This document shows positions 14,091 to 24,700 of a stretch of DNA of 64,000 nt, in pieces. A model generated the notes under the pieces. It saw nothing but the letters and a program-made list of their open reading frames with translations. It was not told where the DNA came from and ran no database searches. Within the stretch, counting starts at the first letter, position 1. Each line of letters starts with the position of its first letter. The position numbers were made by a program, and so were the translations under genes. Source of the DNA: Bacteroidota bacterium (lineage in GTDB: Bacteria > Bacteroidota > Bacteroidia > Chitinophagales > Chitinophagaceae); the NCBI GenBank assembly GCA_023386045.1, contig JAEWKK010000030.1, positions 124,001 to 188,000 of the forward strand. The letters are read 5' to 3'.

Positions 14091-15176
14091 ATGAGTGCAA
14101 ACAATTGCAATCCCGCAAGAAACAGGAAGCAGCTTGGCTTTCTTGACCGTTATCTTACTCTCTGGATCTTCCTGGCCATGGCTATTGGTGTTTCTATTGG
14201 TTATTTTTTTCCTTCTTCTTCCGGTTTTATCAATGCTTTTTCTTCGGGCACTACCAATATTCCATTAGCTGTTGGTTTGATCCTGATGATGTATCCTCCA
14301 CTTGCCAAAGTTCGCTATGAAAAAATGGGAGAAGTTTTCAGAAATACAAAAATCCTGGGTGTCTCTTTGCTTTTGAACTGGGTGATCGGTCCGGTGCTGA
14401 TGTTCTTTCTCGCTCTTGTATTTCTTCAGGGTTACCCGGCTTATATGACCGGACTTATTCTTATTGGACTGGCGCGCTGCATAGCCATGGTAATCGTATG
14501 GAATGAACTGGCTGAAGGCAACCGCGAATATGCAGCCGGACTGGTGGCACTGAACAGCGTTTTTCAGGTATTACTTTACAGTATCTATGCTTATGTCTTT
14601 ATTACTATTCTGCCTCCTTTGTTTGGAATGAAAGGAATGGCAGTAGATGTTTCCATCGGGCAGATCGCTGAATCGGTAATGATCTACCTCGGCATTCCCT
14701 TTGCCGCAGGTGTCATTACCAGATATACCTTGCTTAAATTGAAGGGTGAAGAATGGTACCAGCAAAAATTCATTCCTTTAATTTCTCCCATCACACTGAT
14801 TGCTTTATTATTTACCATTCTCGTAATGTTCAGTCTTAAGGGAGAACTGATCGTACAGATCCCTATGGATGTGGTGCGCATTGCTATTCCTCTGGTGATT
14901 TATTTTGCCATCATGTTCCTGGTAAGTTTTTTCCTGGCAAGAAAACTCGGCGCGGATTATTCAAGGAATGCTTCCATTGCTTTTACTGCTGCTGGAAATA
15001 ATTTTGAACTTGCCATAGCAGTAGCAATTGGAGTATTTGGTATCAACAGCGGCCAGGCATTTGCAGGTGTGATTGGTCCGCTGGTGGAAGTTCCGGCACT
15101 CATTGCCCTGGTGAATGTAGCCTTCTGGTTGCGCAACCGGTATTATCCATCAAAAGACCAGACAGTACAGTCCTAA
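14091..15176 (+). CDS. acr3: arsenite efflux transporter, ACR3 family
   Basis: The 361-residue protein is strongly hydrophobic with about ten transmembrane helices. It carries the ACR3 signatures PLAVGLILMMYPPLAKVRYE near 60-80 and LIGLARCIAMVIVWNELAEG near 125-145, with the conserved cysteine of the family, and AFTAAGNNFELAIAVAIGVFG near 295-315. It exports arsenite across the inner membrane by proton exchange. It is cotranscribed with arsR. No arsenate reductase gene is in the window, so the locus protects against arsenite, or against arsenate reduced elsewhere. The phosphoesterase gene begins 18 bases downstream, perhaps in the same transcript. Confidence 0.93.
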   Translation: MSANNCNPARNRKQLGFLDRYLTLWIFLAMAIGVSIGYFFPSSSGFINAFSSGTTNIPLAVGLILMMYPPLAKVRYEKMGEVFRNTKILGVSLLLNWVIGPVLMFFLALVFLQGYPAYMTGLILIGLARCIAMVIVWNELAEGNREYAAGLVALNSVFQVLLYSIYAYVFITILPPLFGMKGMAVDVSIGQIAESVMIYLGIPFAAGVITRYTLLKLKGEEWYQQKFIPLISPITLIALLFTILVMFSLKGELIVQIPMDVVRIAIPLVIYFAIMFLVSFFLARKLGADYSRNASIAFTAAGNNFELAIAVAIGVFGINSGQAFAGVIGPLVEVPALIALVNVAFWLRNRYYPSKDQTVQS

Positions 15177-15193
15177 GCTTTTAAAATTAAGAT

Positions 15194-15967
15194 ATGAGAA
15201 TTGCACTCTTCAGCGACATACACGCCAATCTTCCGGCATTAGAAGCCTGCCTGCAAAGCATAGAAGAAAAACAGCCTGATGCTATTTTCTGTCTGGGCGA
15301 CCTGGTGGGTTATAACATTTGGCCTAATGAAGTCATTCAGGAAATAAAAAAAAGAGGCATTCCCACCATTGCCGGAAATTACGACCAGGGAATTGGCCTG
15401 ATGAGCGATGAATGTGGTTGTGCTTATAAAACCGAAGAGGAAAAAGAAATGGGCAAGATCTCCATCTCTTACACCAATTCAATAGTGAAGCCTAAGGAAA
15501 GAATATTCCTGCGCACCCTGCCTGCGCACATCAAACTCGAATACCAGTTGAACAAGGACAAGCTAAATCTTCTATTGGTTCATGGCAGTCCAAGAAAGAT
15601 CAATGAATATTTGTTTGAAGACCGGGAAGAAAAAAGTTTTTTAAGAATGATGGAGCAGGCCGACGCAGATATCATGTGTTTTGGTCATACACACAAACCC
15701 TATCACCGTATACTTTCTTCTGCTCAACCAGATAATGATCACTTCCGGCATGCCATCAATATCGGTTCGGTTGGAAAACCAAAAGACGGGGATCCCCGCG
15801 GCTGCTATGTGATCCTTACCATCAATGCAGACAGCAGCATCAACAAAAAGGATTCCATCCAGGTGGAATTTGTAAGGTTTGATTATGATGTGGAGAAGGC
15901 AGCCAGGGCCATTGAAGACAGTCCCCTTCCTGATGCATACGCAGAAATGCTGCGAAAAGGAAATTGA
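15194..15967 (+). CDS. metallophosphoesterase, YfcE/MJ0936-like
   Basis: The 257-residue protein has the full calcineurin-like metal site: FSDIHANL (residues 5-12), GDLVGYN near 36, GNYD near 62, VHGSPR near 125 and GHTHKPY near 161. Residues such as D6, H8, D37, N61 and the GHTH histidines would bind two metal ions. The family hydrolyses phosphodiesters or phosphomonoesters; no substrate can be assigned. It follows the acr3 gene by 18 bases, so it may be expressed with the arsenic genes, although such proteins are common outside ars operons. Confidence 0.88.
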   Translation: MRIALFSDIHANLPALEACLQSIEEKQPDAIFCLGDLVGYNIWPNEVIQEIKKRGIPTIAGNYDQGIGLMSDECGCAYKTEEEKEMGKISISYTNSIVKPKERIFLRTLPAHIKLEYQLNKDKLNLLLVHGSPRKINEYLFEDREEKSFLRMMEQADADIMCFGHTHKPYHRILSSAQPDNDHFRHAINIGSVGKPKDGDPRGCYVILTINADSSINKKDSIQVEFVRFDYDVEKAARAIEDSPLPDAYAEMLRKGN

Positions 15968-16027
15968 TCAACTGCAAAAAAGAGCCTGCTTCTCACGAAC
16001 TTTGTAACTGAACTCTTTTTGATCAGC

Positions 16028-16825
16028 ATGAAAGAAAAGAAGCCAGTAAAGATCCTTGAACGCAGGCTGGGAAAGCTCAGGGAAAAAAAATCCCTGCTCT
16101 CATTGGAGCTTACCGGCGAATCATTGCATGCGTTTCGCGTAGAAGTTAAAAAGCTGATGGCCTTGATCAGGATGCTGAACACAGTCCTTCCCCCTGATCA
16201 ACCCATGAAGGCTGGTAAAAAATTTAAGACCATCTATCATTTCACAGGAATCATCAGGAACCTGGAACTGCATGAGAAAAGGGTCCTTACTTATTTTGAA
16301 AACCAGCATCTGCTCAGGCCATCCAGTTACCTGTCTATACTGGATGATGAAAAAGTGAAAGCAAGGGCTTCTCTTAAAGAATCGCTCGATGATTTTTCTT
16401 TGCACGATTTTGAGCACAGGTTGCTGGCCGATGTACCAGAACAATTCAACGTTGAGGATTGTCGAAATTATCTCTTGCAACAAAAGCATGTACTGAATGC
16501 CGTTACCATTTCTTCAGGTGATGAACAAATACATGAGACCAGGAAAATGCTAAAGGATATTGGTTATAATCGCAAGTACCTGGAGGCCTGCCTTGATGAA
16601 GGCTTTCCTTCAGTACTATTAAAGAAAGAAGAAACTAATGCCCTTACAGAAGCTTTAGGAAATTTCCAGGACCTCTGTGTGGCTCTTGGATATTTAGACC
16701 CACTCTACCTGGAAAATTTAGAGGCGGAAGAAAAATCAAAACTGCTGGAGCTAAAAGAAAAACTGGATGACGAAAGGAAGAATCTGCGGATGGAACTGAT
16801 TCAAAGAATTATGAACACCTGGTAA
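16028..16825 (+). CDS. CHAD-domain protein
   Basis: The ATG at 16028 is preferred to an upstream in-frame TTG. The 265-residue protein is all helical and charged, with the paired motif of CHAD domains: LHAFRVEVKKLMALIRML near residue 35 and IHETRKMLKDIGYNRKY near 165. The conserved histidines and basic residues bind polyphosphate in characterised CHAD proteins. No CYTH domain is fused. It likely binds polyphosphate granules in the cytoplasm. The 214 bases to the CRISPR array contain no gene. Confidence 0.85.
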   Translation: MKEKKPVKILERRLGKLREKKSLLSLELTGESLHAFRVEVKKLMALIRMLNTVLPPDQPMKAGKKFKTIYHFTGIIRNLELHEKRVLTYFENQHLLRPSSYLSILDDEKVKARASLKESLDDFSLHDFEHRLLADVPEQFNVEDCRNYLLQQKHVLNAVTISSGDEQIHETRKMLKDIGYNRKYLEACLDEGFPSVLLKKEETNALTEALGNFQDLCVALGYLDPLYLENLEAEEKSKLLELKEKLDDERKNLRMELIQRIMNTW

Positions 16826-17039
16826 AAGAGAATGAGAAATAAAACGAAGGTGCTACAAGCCCCTGTAGTAGATTTAATTTAGGAAAATATTTATTCTGGA
16901 CTATTCGTTTTTATGCTCTCTTTGTACGTCATGAACTAAAATGCTTTCTCATTTTACGGCAGATATTAATAACGTTCTACGGTACTTTAAAATTTTGTTA
17001 TATTGCCTCTGTCGTCGTCCAAAAAGCAGGGCAAACAGA

Positions 17040-20000
17040 GTTGTGATTTGCCTTCAACTTTAATTTATTTGCATCTGCTTGAGTTTGAATTGTTGCAGAT
17101 TTGATGTTGTGATTTGCTTTCAACTTTAGTTCTTTTGCATCCGGAGAAGATATCAGCACTGACTGCAATAGGTTGTGATTTGCTTTCAACTTTAGTTCTT
17201 TTGCATCTGAATGCTTCAAGGAAAGGTATGGTGTAGAGTTGTGATTTGCTTTCAACTTTAGTTCTTTTGCATCTCCATGGAGAGAATCTCCATCACACGG
17301 CCAGTTGTGATTTGCTTTCAACTTTACTTCTTTTGCATCGCACGAAGTATCGCGGCACTTCCTTGTACAGTTGTGATTTGCTTTCAACTTTAGTTCTTTT
17401 GCATCCTCCGCCGTTGATAGCATTCGTATTGCAGTGTTGTGATTTGCTTTCAACTTTAGTTCTTTTGCATCTTGCTAATTCTTGAGGCATAACTGGCACA
17501 AGTTGTGATTTGCTTTCAACTTTAGTTCTTTTGCATCCAACACCAGTGGTAACAAAGGCATCGCCTGGTTGTGATTTGCTTTCAACTTTAGTTCTTTTGC
17601 ATCAGTACCCCACTCATTCCATGGACACCTTCAGTTGTGATTTGCTTTCAACTTTAGTTCTTTTCCATCAAAGAATGGTGTCATACACGTAAGCAGTAGT
17701 TGTGATTTGCTTTCAACTTTAGTTCTTTTGCATCTTCTAAAATCGAATGGACAGATAAGACCTGGTTGTGATTTGCTTTCAACTTTAGTTCTTTTGCATC
17801 CTGATCCATGCCATCCAAACCACTATATTAGTTGTGATTTGCTTTCAACTTTAGTTCTTTTGCATCTAATGATGGTGATTAAATAGAAGGCTTTGGGTTG
17901 TGATTTGCTTTCAACTTTAGTTCTTTTGCATCAAATCCATCTGTGCCTTGTCTGCTGTTGTAGTTGTGATTTGCTTTCAACTTTAGTTCTTTTGCATCAT
18001 CGTACTCGCCGCTTCCCGCCGATTTATTGTTGTGATTTGCTTTCAACTTTAGTTCTTTTGCATCCCATCCAGATCAATCCACCATCCAGAAGGTGTTGTG
18101 ATTTGCTTTCAACTTTAGTTCTTTTGCATCCCCTGTATTTTTAAACCTGGCCACTTCATCGTTGTGATTTGCTTTCAACTTTAGTTCTTTTGCATCGATC
18201 TGGCAACAAGCTATGATGGGGCGCTCGTTGTGATTTGCTTTCAACTTTAGTTCTTTTGCATCCAGGGTAAGGGCGCTGGCGCTTCTCTTATGTTGTGATT
18301 TGCTTTCAACTTTAGTTCTTTTGCATCACTGCTCACCACTCACACCACCCAATTCATGTTGTGATTTGCTTTCAACTTTAGTTCTTTTGCATCGTTCTTC
18401 GTCATAGGGAAAGACATTTGATTGTTGTGATTTGCTTTCAACTTTAGTTCTTTTGCATCAATACAATCCAGCCCATCGGATCAAAGGGGTTGTGATTTGC
18501 TTTCAACTTTAGTTCTTTTGCATCCTTAATAGTTGCAGGTCCCCGGCCTGATTTGTTGTGATTTGCTTTCAACTTTAGTTCTTTTGCATCCTTGTGACCT
18601 CCTTAGCCATACCACCTACCGTTGTGATTTGCTTTCAACTTTAGTTCTTTTGCATCTTCGTGATCGTCCCGCCAGTTCATTCTCTAGTTGTGATTTGCTT
18701 TCAACTTTAGTTCTTTTGCATCTTCGTGATCGTCCCGCCAGTTCATTCTCTAGTTGTGATTTGCTTTCAACTTTAGTTCTTTTGCATCTGCTGGTGAAGG
18801 CGCAATTACCACAGTTGCGTTGTGATTTGCTTTCAACTTTAGTTCTTTTGCATCTTTCATCTTTCAACGGCTCATAACCTGTGGGTTGTGATTTGCTTTC
18901 AACTTTAGTTCTTTTGCATCGGTCACGCTAAGGGAGAAAACAACCCTTACGTTGTGATTTGCTTTCAACTTTAGTTCTTTTGCATCATTGAAGCTGAAAT
19001 CCTTAACTATCTGGACGTTGTGATTTGCTTTCAACTTTAGTTCTTTTGCATCTAGTGCGATGTCAAATACTACCCAATACCAGTTGTGATTTGCTTTCAA
19101 CTTTAGTTCTTTTGCATCAAATCCCAAGAGTTACGCCTTAGCCTGTCAGTTGTGATTTGCTTTCAACTTTAGTTCTTTTGCATCAATACTTCTAATGGTA
19201 GCAACACCTGTCTCGTTGTGATTTGCTTTCAACTTTAGTTCTTTTGCATCTTTGATCAACTGGCGGCAATTCATCGCCGGTTGTGATTTGCTTTCAACTT
19301 TAGTTCTTTTGCATCGGTCAGTGTAGGTAACCCCATCCCTGAGGTGTTGTGATTTGCTTTCAACTTTAGTTCTTTTGCATCTTTAAAAAATGGATTACCC
19401 CAACTGGCAAGGTTGTGATTTGCTTTCAACTTTAGTTCTTTTGCATCGTTGGCGTTGCAGTTCCGGCCTGTGACAGGTTGTGATTTGCTTTCAACTTTAG
19501 TTCTTTTGCATCAATCCTTGGCCCATTCTGCACCCGCTTCAGTTGTGATTTGCTTTCAACTTTAGTTCTTTTGCATCACAGTTACATTCGTTCCCCCAAC
19601 AATCTTTGTTGTGATTTGCTTTCAACTTTAGTTCTTTTGCATCTACCTTCGCGAGACCTCAGCTCCAGTTCAGGTTGTGATTTGCTTTCAACTTTAGTTC
19701 TTTTGCATCTCTACTTATTTGGCGGTTTAATCCCCTTGTGTTGTGATTTGCTTTCAACTTTAGTTCTTTTGCATCTAAAGAAAGTTGAACCTTCGTCTGC
19801 TACCTGTTGTGATTTGCTTTCAACTTTAGTTCTTTTGCATCTCCCTGCTCTGCGGGTAGTGGTGATTTCCTGTTGTGATTTGCTTTCAACTTTAGTTCTT
19901 TTGCATCTAATCATCGAAGATCTGAAATCAATATCCTGTTGTGATTTGCTTTCAACTTTAGTTCTTTTGCATCTATTTGACCAAGACTACAACACCTCAC

Positions 20001-20303
20001 CAAGTTGTGATTTGCTTTCAACTTTAGTTCTTTTGCATCATATGGCAACCGACAACCCACCATCATCCTGTTGTGATTTGCTTTCAACTTTAGTTCTTTT
20101 GCATCATACATCACCTGTCCAGCAGTAAGGCCTGAGTTGTGATTTGCTTTCAACTTTAGTTCTTTTGCATCTCAGTAAAAACATTAATACTACTAATCAA
20201 GTTGTGATTTGCTTTCAACTTTAGTTCTTTTGCATCACGCCGGGCGGTAACAAACCTTTACAGCAAAGTTGTGATTTGCTTTCAACTTTAGTTCTTTTGC
20301 ATC
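17040..20303 (+). CRISPR. CRISPR array, type II-C, 50 repeats of 36 bp and 49 spacers
   Basis: Counting each copy gives 50 repeats (first at 17040, last at 20268-20303) with a period of 66 bp and spacers of 29-31 bp, mostly 30. The repeat begins GTTGTGATTTGCTTTCAACT and ends TTCTTTTGCATC. The plus strand is the crRNA sense, because the tracrRNA anti-repeat pairs with its first bases. The leftmost repeat has four changes (positions 13, 24, 27, 28); other variants are the repeats at 17304 and 17634, so old repeats lie at the left and new spacers probably enter beside cas2. The spacers at 18657-18686 and 18723-18752 are identical. Inside each repeat, TTG (positions 2-4) and TTCTTTTG (25-32) stand 20 bp apart like a Bacteroidota promoter. 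Confidence 0.99.
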
Positions 20304-20354
20304 ACGTTTCCTTAAAAACCGCAATAGAATTGGATTTCAGATGTTTTTAGAACT

Positions 20355-20392
20355 AAAAAAAGTGAGGTATCAACCTCACTTTTTCATTTTTT
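20355..20392. terminator. bidirectional terminator between CRISPR array and cas2
   Basis: GTGAGGT and ACCTCAC with a 4-base loop ATCA are flanked by A-rich sequence on the left and T-rich sequence on the right, giving longer A-T arms and a T run in both directions. It would end array transcription from the left and the cas9-cas1-cas2 transcript from the right. Confidence 0.8.
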
Positions 20393-20403
20393 TGATTATT
20401 TTT

Positions 20404-20739
20404 TTAAAACATCTCCAGTTGTTGTACTGTTTCAGGTACTTTTATAAATTCTTTTCCTCTGAATATTTCCATCATCCCAAACTGCTTGTCAGTAATGACT
20501 AAAATTCCAATGTGTCCTTTTGACGGCAAAATAGCTTTTACTCTCTTTACATGCACTTCTGCATTTTCCTTGCTTGCACAATGTCGAATATACATGCTGA
20601 ACTGGAACATCTGGAAACCATCTTTTATGATCTGCTTTCGGAAACTGGCATAGGCCTTCCTGTCTTTCTTCGTTTCTGTCGGCAGATCAAAATGTACCAG
20701 TACCCACATAATACGATAAGCATTTAAGCGTTCATACAT
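20404..20739 (-). CDS. cas2: CRISPR-associated endonuclease Cas2
   Basis: The 111-residue protein has the ferredoxin-like start MWVLVHFDLPTETKKDRKAYASFRK with the conserved aspartate (D18 in FDLP), then GFQMFQFSMYIRHC and ILVITDKQFGMMEIFRG. This is the Cas2 pattern of type II systems. It forms the spacer-integration complex with Cas1. It is the last gene of the leftward cas operon, 100 bases after cas1, and the nearest cas gene to the array end where new spacers would be added. Confidence 0.97.
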   Translation of the reverse strand: MYERLNAYRIMWVLVHFDLPTETKKDRKAYASFRKQIIKDGFQMFQFSMYIRHCASKENAEVHVKRVKAILPSKGHIGILVITDKQFGMMEIFRGKEFIKVPETVQQLEMF

Positions 20740-20839
20740 AAAATAGTATTAGATTTCATGCTTTCTTTACTTAACACATCCTTAAAGCTTTTATAATTAA
20801 AAAATGCTCTCAAATTGAGCTTTACTGTCCTGAAATAAG

Positions 20840-21739
20840 CTATTCTAATTCTGCATAGACGACGTTCTTTGATTTCCCCTCAAAACATTTAGCTAACGAA
20901 GCGGTTGTTCTTTGCACTCCAATCATAAGTGGACTTTTGTCGCCATTGATAAATACATCCATTGCCGGAATGGTAAGTAATTGTTTTTTTAATTCTGGGG
21001 TCAATTCAAAGGCGGGTTCAAGAGGATCAAGCAGGGTGTAAACCAATTTGTCAACAAAAGGTCGGTAAGGTTCCATTATATCATCAGCGAGACAATATGC
21101 ATTGTATTGATTGCGGTGAAAAATGCCAAGTGTGGGGAGTAAACCCGATCCCACCAGGCTTCTGGCCACAATAGCTCTTAAAATTGCATAACCATAGTTA
21201 AGCATGTTGTTCGGAGGCATCCCATATCTATCCCGGCGGAAATTGTCTATGAATGGAAGAAATAAATTTTTCCAATAATACCCGGCAGCTTTTGCCTCAT
21301 GATTTTCACTATCGCCACTTTTGACATCTTTTGCCAGGTTCAGAAGAAATTTATTTTCCCGGTTCAATTGTTTAAGTAGCGTTGCCTGGTTATAGATTTT
21401 TTGCGTAATGGTTTGTTGCCATATTTGTTTCTTTAGTGGGAGAGAAGCTTCTATTTGCGCCTTAAACTGGCGGCTTTGGAGGGAGTGGCCATCCAAATTC
21501 AACATTAAACCTGTTGGATGATGAGTATTGTCGCAGCTAATGAGAGCTACATTATTTTCCAGCAGCTTAGCTATCAAACCGGAAGTAATGGTTATTTGTG
21601 TATGATCTAAAAGAATTAAACCAATATCTTGAATTGGAACTGAAACTATTTGATCATCATCCTGTTTCTCTATGACTAATTGCTCAGTTTTAGTTTTGAG
21701 GTATGCTGGATTACCAAAATATAGAGTACGCTTTACCAT
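20840..21739 (-). CDS. cas1: CRISPR-associated integrase Cas1 (type II)
   Basis: The 299-residue protein opens with VKRTLYFGNPAYLKTKTEQL, the type II Cas1 start. Its catalytic region includes NHEAKAAGYYWKNLF (glutamate near 146), PTLGIFHRNQYNAYCLADDI with the conserved histidine near 206, and MEPYRPFVDKLVY (D/E near 220). It cuts and joins DNA ends to insert new spacers. Its ATG shares one base with the cas9 stop (TGATG), so translation is coupled to cas9. Confidence 0.98.
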   Translation of the reverse strand: MVKRTLYFGNPAYLKTKTEQLVIEKQDDDQIVSVPIQDIGLILLDHTQITITSGLIAKLLENNVALISCDNTHHPTGLMLNLDGHSLQSRQFKAQIEASLPLKKQIWQQTITQKIYNQATLLKQLNRENKFLLNLAKDVKSGDSENHEAKAAGYYWKNLFLPFIDNFRRDRYGMPPNNMLNYGYAILRAIVARSLVGSGLLPTLGIFHRNQYNAYCLADDIMEPYRPFVDKLVYTLLDPLEPAFELTPELKKQLLTIPAMDVFINGDKSPLMIGVQRTTASLAKCFEGKSKNVVYAELE

Positions 21740-24700
21740 CAGCTGGCTGAATTTAATTTGCCTAACACGTTTGCTTCGCTTGATTCTATTAACTCTCCTA
21801 AAAGATTGATGTGAACTTTTTTAGGCAATAATTTTTCAAAAGCCCCAATACTTTTTAATCTGAAATATTTTTGGGTCATTTTGGTTTCTTCATTGTCTAT
21901 TATTTGTGTCTCCAGATGATGTCGAAACCAATAATCACTTGAGCCTATTTTTTGAATTCGATAAAGGTTACTGCTAATAAGTGGTAAATCCTTTTTTCTC
22001 AAAGCATCTTTCCATTCTTCATCACTCATTCCTAAGACAAAATATTCGTTCTGTTGAAAACTTAACAGATACTTCCAATTGTATTGTGGCAGATTACTTA
22101 AAAAAGCTTCTGTATATTGTTTTTGCGTCGCTTCTACATTTTTCCAGGCTTCCTTAGGATTAGTAATAATAACTGGTAAATCATATTTTTTACGCTCAAC
22201 AGCATGCCAGAAGGTAACGGTATGTTCAACCTTTTGGTCATTATCATTCAGGTAGATGGCGATGTGGTGATTGTTACCAGGTTTCACATACTTTTCATAT
22301 TCAATATCATTGAATGTGTCATATACTTTTATAGGTTCAATAGCTGATAAACCTGTAAAACACCTAACCGATTTAACTTCAATCGAATTTTCGGAATCTA
22401 AATACAATGGCTCTTTGAATGCTTCTTTGGGATTATTATTATTGGCTTTCAGTCGATCCAATACTTTTTTCTTTACTCCCTCATCAACAATATCGTTGGC
22501 TTTATTAAAGCTGCCATCCAGTTTATACTTAATTACTATTTCATCATTGTAAACAGTAGCATATTCAAGAATATCTTTTCTTTCTTCATTTAAATATAGA
22601 ACGTCTTTTTTTAGCGAATTCAGCGCTTTTTTCTTATCGCCCTCATATTTCTCTATTCTTTCAACAACCAGCTTCTTTATTCTTTCTTTTACTATTCTTT
22701 CCGGATTTTCAAAAGCCTCTTTCAATGGAGCTCTTTTATTCATTGCCCAAATTTTTCCGTAAACGCTTTCTTCAGATAATGCTCCTCTGGGAACAATAAT
22801 GTCCTTTTGCACAACCATTTTCTTATTGCCTTTCTTTATTTTTCTTTTTGCAATAGTGGCTACTTTTTTGCCAGATTTTAATGAAACCAGGATATTGCTG
22901 GCAGCTATCTGGAGTTGATTTGTTGTAAAAGGTTTTTGAGCCAGAACATAATTTTTCATATTCTCTTCTGCCAGTAGCTCATCACGTTTCGTGGAACCGA
23001 ATTTTGCTTCAACAATTTGATTGAGATTATTAAGACGGTGAATGATACTTTGTGTAGTACAGGCAATCGTTATGGCATCGATCGCATGGTGCCGGTGATC
23101 CATTCGTTTTGTCCAGCCCTTTATAATTTCTTTTTTCTGTACATGTCCGTTATGTTCTACCTCGCGCCACTCGGTTAAGCCAACTTCACGATATTTATCT
23201 AATTGCAGATTCATTAACACCTCGTCCCATCCCCATGTATGACGCAAATAATCTGTTACGCTTCCGCTTGTAGCATAAACATTATGACAAACCTGCTGCA
23301 AAATTTCTTTTGCTTTGCGCGAAATATATTGGGTTTCTCTTAATTGGCGTTCAATGAAATCTTTTGGAATCTTTTCTGATGACATTAGAAGCTTATCCCT
23401 CTTTGACTTGCTTATCCTTCTATTATTATAGAGAACTTCAATTGATTCTACGTAATCATCAAAAATATCGCTGCCTTTCCCCTGCATAAAATCATATGCG
23501 GTAAAATTGCCTTTTTCCGCATTGCATCTTCGATGTGCTATGGTTTTGTTTAGTAACGAATCATCAAAAAGTCTTGATTTAGGAATAATATGCTCTATAT
23601 CGGATTGGTCCCCTCTTAAAAAATCCGATAGCTCTATTCCTTTACTACAATAAATACATTTCCCGCTCATTTCTTCATATAATCGCCATTTATCAATATT
23701 CCGCCGGGTTGAACGTAAGCCATATTCAGTTTCAATCCTCCTGGCAATTATTTGATTTTCTTTTTCTTTTTTATTGATGTTCCGGAAAGTTTGATTTCTT
23801 TCTTCCTTGCTTTGCTTTAACTCTCTCGCCAGTTCTATTCTGATTTCGGTTGGGCGTCCGTACTTCTCTATAATTCTATTTACAAGGTTAATTACCTGAT
23901 TTAAGATCTTCTCTACAATAGGCTGACGTAAACTATTCTTTGGAAGATTGGATAACTTCTCCTTAAGTTCTCTTGCCTCATTTTCTTCTTTTGTTAATGA
24001 ATTACTATGGTTGTATCCAGCTGCTGCGCAGGAATCACTATATTGAAAGCCTTTTTGTAAAAAAGGTAAAATCTTTCGAATGGCTTTAGCGGATTTGTTT
24101 CCAAAACCTGAGGTAGTAAAATCAATTTTAGATAAACTCTCGGCTATATTTTTTGGCAGTTTGAAATTTCTTTCTAGAGCAGTTGCTACATCTTTTTTTT
24201 CAGGAAGAGAATAAATGATATGCCAAATGCGATAAATCGGCTCATTTTCAAAGGAACTGGAAATCTTATTTTCTAATATCTCTCCTGTTTGATGCTGCAA
24301 CGACAAATCAAAACGCAACAGACTTTCCTTGTCATATAATCCGGTTAAACAGTTAGCAATTTTCACTTTTGTAATATTGCCCTGCAATCCTTTTAATAAT
24401 TGTTGATTACCATACCACCCATCTTCTTTTTTCAATCCCAATATTTTGAATAGCTCTGTATAACTTAATTTCTCATTGTTGTCGAGGTGGTGGAAGAGTG
24501 CGATGCGCTGTTCGTTACTGATTTCATATGCTATTCCTCTTTTATTTTTAAGGACTATGTTATTGATGTTTTCCCAAATTTTACAGAGCTGGAAAAGTGG
24601 TGAACTTCTTGGAGCTACTTTAGGCCCGATGAACAACTCTTTTGTTTTTCCATCAGAATTGATCTCAGTCCAATTGCCTTCAAATTCGCAAACAGAGACC

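Noticed and set aside
17040..17075. The left end as the CRISPR leader end
   Set aside because: The leftmost repeat is the most degenerate and further variant repeats are near it, which marks the old end; the cas2-proximal end has perfect repeats.
16998..20153. Long open frames on both strands reading as repeated DAKELKLKANHN or CDLLSTLVLLH peptides
   Set aside because: They are translations of the CRISPR repeat; the period equals the 66-bp repeat-spacer unit and the frames break whenever a spacer is 29 or 31 bp.
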